Assembly (NCBI GenBank): GCA_023391725.1
Contig: JAEWAH010000271.1
Span: 1 to 6,716 of the forward strand
Direction: 5' to 3'
Source of the DNA: Bacillota bacterium
GTDB lineage: Bacteria > Bacillota > Clostridia > Christensenellales > Aristaeellaceae
Length of the DNA stretch: 6,716 nt
Shown: piece after piece, positions 1-4,777 of the stretch
How the letters are laid out: every line of letters begins with the position of its first letter
Position numbering within the stretch: the first letter of the stretch is position 1
Program-made: the position numbers and the translations under genes
Notes under the pieces: generated by a model
The model's database searches: none
Seen by the model: the letters and a program-made list of their open reading frames with translations, nothing else
Told to the model about the DNA's origin: nothing

Positions 1-30
1 TACAATTTTTTTTTATTCTTTGGGGGGGGG

Positions 31-47
31 CCGGGGGCCGCCCCCGG
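31..47. repeat. GC-only inverted repeat downstream of galM
   Basis: A perfect 7-bp stem (CCGGGGG at 31-37, CCCCCGG at 41-47) with a 3-base loop sits immediately after the galM stop codon. It is flanked on its far side by a run of nine G (22-30) and a run of nine T (6-14). Read in the galM direction, the hairpin is followed by C and A tracts rather than a U tract, so it is not a canonical intrinsic terminator. It may still end or protect the galM transcript. Only the repeat itself is certain. Confidence 0.5.
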
Positions 48-48
48 G

Positions 49-1107
49 TCACTCGGCGCGGAAAGCGTACACCGTGATGCTGTTGAATGTTTCGCCGGGG
101 CGCAGTACGGTGCTTGGAAAATTGGGATGATTGGGCGCATCGGGGTAGTGCTGGGTCTCCAGGCAGAGGGCGCATTGTTTCCCGAAATATGAGCCGTTCC
201 TGCCAGGGATGCCCTGCTGGTTGGCGGTGTAGAATTGCACGGCGGGCTGGTCGGTGGTGACCTCCATTACGCGGCCGGAAGCGGGATCACGCAAAAGCGC
301 AGCTTTCTTCATCACAAAGGGTTCGCCAAGCACAAAGTTGTGGTCATAGCCGCCCATGCCGTAGCGGATATTCACATCGTCCTTTCCCATTTCGATCCCT
401 TTACCGATGACGGTGGGTCGGCGCAAGTCAAAGGCGGTGCCGGTAACGGGCAAGAGCTTGCCAGTGGGAATCAGACCCTCGTCGGTCTCGGTAATGAAAT
501 CGGCGGGAATGGTGATCTCATGGTCAAGCACAGTGCGCCCGTCCGCGCCGGCAAGGTTGAAATAGGCATGGTTGGTAAGGTTCAAAACCGTGGGCTTATC
601 GGTCACGGCGCGGTAGCGGATGCTCAATTCGCAATCATCATTGAAGGAATAGGTTACATCCACCGTGAGCCGGCCGGGGTAGTTCTCCTGCCCATCGGGG
701 CTTACAAGATGCAGATGCAGCTTATCGACGCCCTGGCCTTCCTCGGGAGAAGCTTCCCATACCTGCACGCCAAAGCCCACCACACCGCCGTGCAGATGGT
801 TCTTGCCGTTGGTTAGGGCCAGTTGGTAGGTTTGCCCGTCCAGGGTGAACTGGCCCTTGGCGATACGGTTGCCGTAGCGGCCGATCAAAGCGCCCAGGCT
901 GCCGTTCTTTTCAAGGTAGGGGGCGAGCTCGTCAAAGCCCAAAGTCACCTCCGCCAGGGCGCCCGTCTTATCCGGCACCCGGATGGAGGTGATGATGCCG
1001 CCAAAGGTGATGATGCGGACGGATGCGCCGATACGATTGGTCAAAGTATACTCCTGGACGGCCTGGCCGCCTGGGAGAGAACCGAAAGGTTTTTTTAAGA
1101 TGCTCAA
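49..1107 (-). CDS. galM: Aldose 1-epimerase (mutarotase)
   Basis: This is a cytoplasmic enzyme that interconverts alpha and beta anomers of galactose, glucose and related aldoses, feeding the Leloir pathway. The 352-residue product has the usual family length. It carries GRYGNRIAKG (76-85), NHLHGG (103-108, with the active-site His106), TNHAYFNLAG (178-187, with the second active-site His180), YDHNFVLG (254-261) and LETQHYPDAPN (316-326, with the catalytic-base Glu317); roles are assigned by family knowledge. The chosen start is TTG at 1107, which has AAGGAGG at 1116-1122 with an 8-base spacer. A longer reading frame back to 1152 would begin inside the promoter, so it is rejected. No other sugar gene is adjacent, so the gene appears to be transcribed alone. 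The assignment to the aldose epimerase family is very secure; the exact sugar preference cannot be read from the sequence. Confidence 0.96.
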   Translation of the reverse strand: MSILKKPFGSLPGGQAVQEYTLTNRIGASVRIITFGGIITSIRVPDKTGALAEVTLGFDELAPYLEKNGSLGALIGRYGNRIAKGQFTLDGQTYQLALTNGKNHLHGGVVGFGVQVWEASPEEGQGVDKLHLHLVSPDGQENYPGRLTVDVTYSFNDDCELSIRYRAVTDKPTVLNLTNHAYFNLAGADGRTVLDHEITIPADFITETDEGLIPTGKLLPVTGTAFDLRRPTVIGKGIEMGKDDVNIRYGMGGYDHNFVLGEPFVMKKAALLRDPASGRVMEVTTDQPAVQFYTANQQGIPGRNGSYFGKQCALCLETQHYPDAPNHPNFPSTVLRPGETFNSITVYAFRAE

Positions 1108-1143
1108 GGGATGTTCCTCCTTCGTCTCGTAGGTGTTCCCTCT

Positions 1144-1171
1144 ATTGTACAAGGATTTTTGGCGTTGTCAA
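1144..1171 (-). promoter_or_regulatory. Sigma-A promoter of galM
   Basis: On the minus strand, a perfect TTGACA (1166-1171) is followed after 16 bases by TACAAT (1144-1149), five of six matches to the -10 consensus. Transcription would begin near 1137, giving an untranslated leader of about 30 bases before the TTG start at 1107. This promoter overlaps the longer possible N-terminus and fixes the choice of start. Confidence 0.8.
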
Positions 1172-1192
1172 TTGGCAGAGGGGCGAGGTTTC

Positions 1193-1249
1193 GCGCCTGC
1201 GGGCACGACCAAAGGGCTTTCCGGTCGCCCTTTGGATACCTTCGGGCGC
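1193..1249. repeat. Extended hairpin in the galM / unknown-gene gap
   Basis: CCAAAGGGC (1209-1217) and GCCCTTTGG (1227-1235) form a perfect 9-bp stem with a 9-base loop. A further 5-bp closing stem is possible between GCGCC (1193-1197) and GGCGC (1245-1249), across an internal loop. No U tract follows on either strand, so it does not look like an intrinsic terminator. It is one of three inverted repeats in this gap. It may belong to a dispersed repeat or to a structured RNA tail of the upstream minus-strand gene; neither can be decided here. Confidence 0.5.
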
Positions 1250-1267
1250 CTCTATCCCAACATTGAT

Positions 1268-1286
1268 GGTCTTGAGAATAAAGACC
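1268..1286. repeat. Small hairpin in the galM / unknown-gene gap
   Basis: GGTCTT (1268-1273) and AAGACC (1281-1286) can pair as a 6-bp stem with a 7-base loop. It is weak alone but lies between two strong inverted repeats in the same gap, which suggests the stretch from about 1193 to 1350 is one structured unit. Confidence 0.35.
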
Positions 1287-1310
1287 CTGATAAAGTTTTC
1301 CTGGAAGGGG

Positions 1311-1350
1311 TGCGGGGATGCCTCCTTTTGAAAAAGGAGGCATCCCCGCA
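1311..1350. repeat. Forty-base palindrome downstream of the unknown minus-strand gene
   Basis: Bases 1311-1329 are the exact reverse complement of 1332-1350, leaving only two central bases; outer arms begin TGCGGGGATG and end CATCCCCGCA. It sits 28 bases past the stop codon of the minus-strand gene ending at 1379. The RNA hairpin would be very stable, but neither strand has a U tract after it. It could still end or stabilise the transcript, or be an inverted-repeat unit of a dispersed element. Confidence 0.65.
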
Positions 1351-1378
1351 AATTACTGTATCCGTATCCCTCTCTCCC

Positions 1379-2449
1379 CTACGCCCGCTTCCACAGTGTC
1401 CAGTAGCCCTGGCCGTTGCGGCCCTGCTGCCAGCGGTAGCCGGAAAACCCGGCAGGGGGAAGTGCGCCGCGCTCGCCGGGCACGGCGTAGGCCACCTGGG
1501 TCACTTTGCCGTCCCTGGCCAGCATGCCTACGGCATAATAGGGAATGGTGCTCCCAGCGGCCATGGGCACCTGCACAAACCGCCAGCCCGGCGCGTCAAA
1601 GGGGGCAAAGGGTGGGTAAACAGAAAAGTAAGTTTCCAGCTCCTTGACGGCAGAAGGCCAGTGAAGCCGGGTCAGGGCCATGACAGGCTGCATGCCGGTG
1701 GGCGGCCCGGCATCGGGAAAGACCGGACCAGGCGGAGGCGCCTCCCGGGCGGCGGTGTATATGGCGGGGCCCATATCATCCGGAATGGATTCGGGTTCAG
1801 AAGGGGGTGGGGCCGTTTCTTTCACAGATGTGACCTCTGAGCCTGCCTTTTTTGAATCGGCAGGCGCTGAAGGAAAAGGGAGCTCCTCCGCGGGGGCACG
1901 GACCTGCGGCATAGGCAGTGAAATATCGGGCAAAAGCGCCGGGATCGGCGGCACAGGAGACGGCGGGGCGGATGTAGCCTTCACGTCATAAACTTCGGGA
2001 GATGGTTCTTCGGGCGGGGGTGCCTTTGACGGAACAGAAAGATACTGGCGCACCGTTTCCCCCATCAGGTAGGCGGAAAGGGAGCTGTTTTCTTCCAGCG
2101 CGCCAAGGAGCAAAAGCCGCGGAGTCGGCCAGTCCTTAACAATGCAAAGGGCGGCATAGTCCTCCAGGGGCATCCCGCCGGGCGTAGCGGCCAGTTCGCG
2201 TTTCAGCGCCGCGTGACCCCTTTGCGAGATGGGCAGCAAGCCCAGGTCGCATACAGCCGCGCCGCCGCGGCTTTCCCTGGAAGCCAGCAGCACCCGGATC
2301 CCCTCCTCCTGGGGAGAGAAACCATGGGCGTTCACCGTTAGGATATATTTCCCCCGGCCCTGTTCCAGCCGGGCATAGCCACCTCCGCCCCCACCCTGGA
2401 CACAGGAACGCAAAAGGATGTACAGCCTTTGGAATCTAACCGATTGCAA
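1379..2449 (-). CDS. Protein of unknown function: two small domains with a proline-rich linker
   Basis: I do not recognise a named function. The 356-residue product has three parts: a compact N-terminal domain (about 25-135) rich in predicted strands, after a six-glycine run (19-24); a low-complexity linker rich in Pro, Ala, Ser and Glu (about 140-255); and a C-terminal domain (about 260-356) with aromatic-rich motifs such as WPSAVKELETYF, YYAVGM, YAVPGE and GYWTLW. From memory, the C-terminal pattern (short strands, a 'Y-x-VPG' turn, a closing 'GYW' motif) resembles a family of uncharacterised Clostridia proteins; this could not be searched. There is no signal peptide or membrane segment, so it is probably cytoplasmic. 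The start is TTG at 2449, preceded by AGGGAGGT (2456-2463) with a 6-base spacer. No convincing promoter was found upstream. It is transcribed divergently from the MFS gene. Confidence 0.8.
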   Translation of the reverse strand: MQSVRFQRLYILLRSCVQGGGGGGYARLEQGRGKYILTVNAHGFSPQEEGIRVLLASRESRGGAAVCDLGLLPISQRGHAALKRELAATPGGMPLEDYAALCIVKDWPTPRLLLLGALEENSSLSAYLMGETVRQYLSVPSKAPPPEEPSPEVYDVKATSAPPSPVPPIPALLPDISLPMPQVRAPAEELPFPSAPADSKKAGSEVTSVKETAPPPSEPESIPDDMGPAIYTAAREAPPPGPVFPDAGPPTGMQPVMALTRLHWPSAVKELETYFSVYPPFAPFDAPGWRFVQVPMAAGSTIPYYAVGMLARDGKVTQVAYAVPGERGALPPAGFSGYRWQQGRNGQGYWTLWKRA

Positions 2450-2455
2450 CGTGCC

Positions 2456-2463
2456 ACCTCCCT
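2456..2463 (-). promoter_or_regulatory. Ribosome binding site fixing the TTG start of the unknown gene
   Basis: AGGGAGGT on the minus strand lies six bases upstream of TTG at 2449. No ATG or GTG with a comparable site is seen nearby in frame, so this supports the TTG start. Confidence 0.7.
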
Positions 2464-2595
2464 TGGTGTTCGTTAGGAAAGCCTATGCCAAAGGAAGGGG
2501 GAGTATGAGATGCGTAAGGAATACACCGGCCGAAAAAGCCCGAACGTCCATCACAAAACCTTTCCAGTCTTTTGCAAACTTTTTCCTTTTTCCTC

Positions 2596-2624
2596 TTGCG
2601 CCGTGAAGGGGGTTGTGCTATACT
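2596..2624 (+). promoter_or_regulatory. Promoter of the MFS transporter leader
   Basis: TATACT (2619-2624) is preceded by TG one base upstream, an extended -10 element (TGCTATACT). A partial -35, TTGCGC (2596-2601), lies at a 17-base spacing. Transcription would begin near 2631 and give an untranslated leader of roughly 170 bases before the transporter start at 2800. A perfect TTGACA at 2648-2653 has no matching -10 at normal spacing and is not chosen. The rest of 2464-2595 shows no gene or clear signal. Confidence 0.6.
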
Positions 2625-2666
2625 TCTTTCGGCAATCTGTTAAATTCTTGACAAGGGTTGGTCAAT

Positions 2667-2705
2667 ATGCTGCTTACCATTGCTTTTGCTCCATGCATGG
2701 CCTGA
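2667..2705 (+). CDS. Putative 12-residue leader peptide of the MFS gene
   Basis: An ATG at 2667 opens a frame encoding MLLTIAFAPCMA, ending at TGA 2703-2705. A modest Shine-Dalgarno-like AAGGG (2653-2657) lies nine bases upstream, and the predicted transcript start is about 36 bases before the ATG. The last codons run through the first arm of an inverted repeat (2688-2696), and the final sense codon and stop lie in the first arm of a second one (2700-2715). This placement is what is expected of a regulatory upstream reading frame whose translation alters leader folding. The residue sequence is not one I recognise from known erm, mef or cat leaders. A chance short frame remains possible. Confidence 0.5.
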   Translation: MLLTIAFAPCMA

Positions 2706-2799
2706 TCCCGGACGGGGATTGCATGGAGCGGTAAAATAGAAACCGTCCGATATCAGGCTTTGCAAACTTCAATCTCATTTGATTTGGAGGAGCAAAGCC
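2688..2799 (+). promoter_or_regulatory. Candidate translational attenuator with three competing helices
   Basis: Three helices can be drawn. Helix A pairs GCTCCATGC (2688-2696) with GCATGGAGC (2721-2729), with an inner 5-bp stem 2705-2709 to 2715-2719. Helix B pairs 2700-2715 with 2743-2758, 14 of 16 positions complementary. Helix C pairs GGCTTTGC (2756-2763) with GCAAAGCC (2792-2799), a perfect 8-bp stem. The loop of C contains the transporter's ribosome binding site GGAGGA (2786-2791), and its 3' arm abuts the ATG at 2800. A and B share 2705-2715; B and C share 2756-2758. A plus C would hide the ribosome binding site. A ribosome paused early in the leader frame would block A, allow B and weaken C. 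No U tract follows A or B, which favours control of translation over transcription termination. No known riboswitch class is recognised. Confidence 0.6.
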
Positions 2800-4104
2800 A
2801 TGAAGTATACGCATAAATTCTCTGGGCTTAAAAGTTTTCTGATCCTTTGGGGCGGCCAGTCGGTTTCCGCACTGGGCAGCGCCATGACGAGTTTTGCGCT
2901 CATTATCTGGGCGTACAGGCAGCAGGGCACGGCTACCAGCATCACGCTGCTGTCCTTTTTCACGTATCTGCCTTCGATCCTTTTCTGCTTTGTGGCCGGG
3001 ACTCTGGCCGACAAGTGGAATAAAAAGCGGATCATGCTCTTAAGCGACCTTGTGGCCGCTCTGGGCACGGTAACTGTTTTTACGCTGTATAAGACGGGCC
3101 AATTGCAAATTTGGCACCTGTACACGGTAAATTTTCTGAACAGCCTCATGAACGCGTTCCAATGCCCCGCCTCATATGTGGCGGTGAGTTTGCTTGCGCC
3201 CAAGGAACAGTACACCCGGGTCAGCGGGCTGCAAAGCTTTTCCAACTCGGTGGTGACAATCGCCACTCCCGCGCTGGCCACGGCGGTATTGGCGCTGGGC
3301 GGGCTTGAAACAGTGCTGATCGTAGATCTTGTCACGTTTGTTTTCGCGTTCGTCTCGCTGGCGCTTTTCATCCGTATCCCGGAGGCGCCGGTCACAGAGA
3401 AAAAGGAAGAAGAGGAAGAGGGATTTTGGCATGGCTGCCTGACAGGCCTTCGCTTTTTACGGGAACACAGGCCGATATTGCATATCATCCTATTCTTCTC
3501 GTTCATCAACCTATTGGCCTATATCACCGGGTTTGGCATCCTGCCGGCGATGATCCTGGCCCGCTCGGGCGACAGCCAGGCGGCGCTGGGCATGGTCTCC
3601 TCCGCTGTGGGGCTGGGCACGCTTGTAGGCAGCGCGCTTGTAACGCTGATGAAGCCAGCGAAAAACCGCACACGGGTGGTCCTTATCTCATGTGGTGTAT
3701 CGTTCTTATTGTGCGATATCCTTTGGGCACTGGGGCAAAGCGTGCCCATATGGGTCTTCGCGGCCTTTTTAGGAAACCTGCCGCTGCCTTTCCTGACCGC
3801 GAACCTGACGACCATCATGCGCACCAGTGTCCCCACGCCACTTCATGGGCGGGTGTTTTCCACAAGGGATACGCTGCAATTCTGTACCATCCCCCTGGGG
3901 CTTTTCCTGGGAGGGTTCCTGGCGGACCACGTGTTCGAACCGTTCATGGTGGGAAGTACGAGGCTTGGTGGCATCCTTTCCGTGTTGGTGGGATCGGGCC
4001 GGGGTTCTGGCATGGCGGTGATGTTTTTGATCACCGGGGTGATAGGGATGACGGCAAGCTTTTTAAGCCTGAAGAGCCGATCAATCAGGAGTTTGGATAC
4101 TTGA
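2800..4104 (+). CDS. MFS drug-efflux-type transporter (Mef / MFS_3-like)
   Basis: The 434-residue membrane protein has about twelve hydrophobic segments in two halves, the normal length for this superfamily. The loop after the second segment carries the signature AGTLADKWNKKR (66-77). The halves are split by a charged linker with KKEEEEE (201-207). GRVFSTRDTLQ (350-360) and the following PLGLFLGGFLADHVFEPFM (365-383) are typical of the macrolide-efflux and enterobactin-exporter-like branch. It probably exports a small hydrophobic compound using the proton gradient; the substrate cannot be read. The start is ATG at 2800, eight bases after GGAGGA (2786-2791); an in-frame TTG at 2779 lies upstream of this site and is rejected. 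A long structured leader with a small reading frame suggests expression controlled at translation. The gene is alone, ending at a terminator 18 bases downstream. Confidence 0.9.
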   Translation: MKYTHKFSGLKSFLILWGGQSVSALGSAMTSFALIIWAYRQQGTATSITLLSFFTYLPSILFCFVAGTLADKWNKKRIMLLSDLVAALGTVTVFTLYKTGQLQIWHLYTVNFLNSLMNAFQCPASYVAVSLLAPKEQYTRVSGLQSFSNSVVTIATPALATAVLALGGLETVLIVDLVTFVFAFVSLALFIRIPEAPVTEKKEEEEEGFWHGCLTGLRFLREHRPILHIILFFSFINLLAYITGFGILPAMILARSGDSQAALGMVSSAVGLGTLVGSALVTLMKPAKNRTRVVLISCGVSFLLCDILWALGQSVPIWVFAAFLGNLPLPFLTANLTTIMRTSVPTPLHGRVFSTRDTLQFCTIPLGLFLGGFLADHVFEPFMVGSTRLGGILSVLVGSGRGSGMAVMFLITGVIGMTASFLSLKSRSIRSLDT

Positions 4105-4121
4105 AACATCAAGATAAGCAT

Positions 4122-4158
4122 AAAGCGCCGCCCGGATGAGCGGCGCTTTTACTTTTTT
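4122..4158 (+). terminator. Intrinsic terminator of the MFS gene
   Basis: AAAGCGCCGC (4122-4131) and GCGGCGCTTT (4140-4149) form a perfect 10-bp stem with an 8-base loop. A T-rich tail runs from 4147 to about 4158, broken by one A and one C. It follows the transporter stop codon by 17 bases and separates it from the next promoter. Confidence 0.9.
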
Positions 4159-4239
4159 ATCCAGACCAGCTTCATATATTCCGCTCTGTCCTAATTAAGG
4201 TTTTATATGGCTATGCTGTTGTGTCACTCCCATGCCATC

Positions 4240-4268
4240 TTGACTTTTTTGCGCAGCTACACTATACT
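4240..4268 (+). promoter_or_regulatory. Sigma-A promoter upstream of the small gene and secDF
   Basis: TTGACT (4240-4245) and TATACT (4263-4268) each match five of six consensus bases, with the ideal 17-base spacing. Transcription would begin near 4275, 31 bases before the ATG at 4306. Between the previous terminator (ending near 4158) and this promoter nothing else is recognised. As no strong terminator follows the small gene, this promoter may also serve secD and secF. Confidence 0.75.
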
Positions 4269-4305
4269 GCATGAAGAAGTAGCAGATGGGAGCGGCAGGC
4301 CGGAT

Positions 4306-4689
4306 ATGATTCGTTTGTCCATGTTGACCCTTGCCGCAGCAATGCTGCTGGCTATGGGGAATGGTCCTTTGCCCGCAGGGCAGGAGGCGGCGGCGTCCCA
4401 AGTGCAGGACGCACCCACCTCCTCCTTAAATTTTCCGGCGGAGCATGACCGTTCTTTTTTTGGCTGGGAGACTGTACAGCTTTTTGCAAAAGCCGGGGCA
4501 ATGAGCAGCCAGCACCGTCAGACGCCTGCGGGCCGCGTGTTCCGCTTTTTCGCGTTGGGCTTCTCCTGCGCAGCGCCGACAGCATTGGCCCTATTAAAGC
4601 GTATTCCGGCCGGCAGGAAAGCCCGGCCCGTTTTCGCCAGGCTCCTTACGCTTCCCTTGGGCAGCCATGCCCCTCCCGCGTTATTTTGA
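4306..4689 (+). CDS. Small probable exported or membrane-anchored protein of unknown function
   Basis: No family is recognised. From ATG 4306 the product is 127 residues. It begins MIRLSMLTLAAAMLLAMG, a hydrophobic stretch that could be a signal peptide or membrane anchor, although it has only one basic residue at the front and no lipobox cysteine. A second moderately hydrophobic stretch (about 80-97, FFALGFSCAAPTALALLK) is followed by a basic, Arg-rich tail. The start was chosen because a strong promoter lies just upstream. The frame remains open to an ATG at 4207, but that lies before the promoter. The ribosome binding site at 4306 is poor: GGGAG is about 14 bases away. Codon use looks like that of its neighbours. 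It ends 88 bases before secD with no clear terminator, so it may be co-transcribed. It could also be a chance frame in a longer secDF leader. Confidence 0.45.
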   Translation: MIRLSMLTLAAAMLLAMGNGPLPAGQEAAASQVQDAPTSSLNFPAEHDRSFFGWETVQLFAKAGAMSSQHRQTPAGRVFRFFALGFSCAAPTALALLKRIPAGRKARPVFARLLTLPLGSHAPPALF

Positions 4690-4745
4690 TGAAAACATGC
4701 TCATATGTTTTTAGGACAACCTATCGGGAAGAAGAAATAACGCAG

Positions 4746-4760
4746 GCGGCAGAATGCCGC
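4746..4760 (+). repeat. Small hairpin just before the secD ribosome binding site
   Basis: GCGGCA (4746-4751) and TGCCGC (4755-4760) form a 6-bp stem with a GAA loop, ending four bases before the AAAGGGAG ribosome binding site of secD. It has no U tract. It might modestly affect secD translation or processing of the transcript between the small gene and secD; no function is shown. Confidence 0.3.
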
Positions 4761-4777
4761 ATGGAAAGGGAGATCAT

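Noticed and set aside
235..816. Plus-strand frame opposite galM
   Set aside because: It is the complement of a confidently identified enzyme, with no recognisable protein features or ribosome binding site.
1133..1840. Long plus-strand frame opposite the unknown gene
   Set aside because: It spans the intergenic inverted repeats and the reverse strand of a well-supported gene; its protein is rich in Gly, Arg and Pro as expected for a GC-rich shadow.
2648..2653. Perfect TTGACA as the -35 of the MFS promoter
   Set aside because: At 16-18 base spacing there is no acceptable -10 (bases TGCTTA or similar), and a start from it would remove the leader ATG. The extended -10 at 2619-2624 is better.
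2510..2734. A 74-codon plus-strand frame with a good GGGGGAG site six bases upstream of its ATG
   Set aside because: It runs straight through the promoter and the leader helices, its residue composition looks random, and no promoter was found before it. A second overlapping frame from ATG 2505 has the same weaknesses.
2700..2765. Helix B as an intrinsic terminator (transcriptional attenuation)
   Set aside because: Only three T follow the stem, interrupted by GC, so no U tract exists; translational control fits better.
2779..2799. Longer MFS N-terminus from TTG 2779
   Set aside because: It precedes the ribosome binding site GGAGGA at 2786-2791, which serves ATG 2800 at ideal spacing.
3426..4139. 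Plus-strand frame overlapping the transporter and its terminator
   Set aside because: It lies out of frame within the MFS gene and reads through the terminator stem; the His/Gly/Pro-rich product is a frame shadow.
4692..4711. AAAACAT/ATGTTTT hairpin followed by T as a terminator between the small gene and secD
   Set aside because: The stem is AT-rich with only one G-C pair, and the T run is part of the stem itself, so efficient termination is unlikely.
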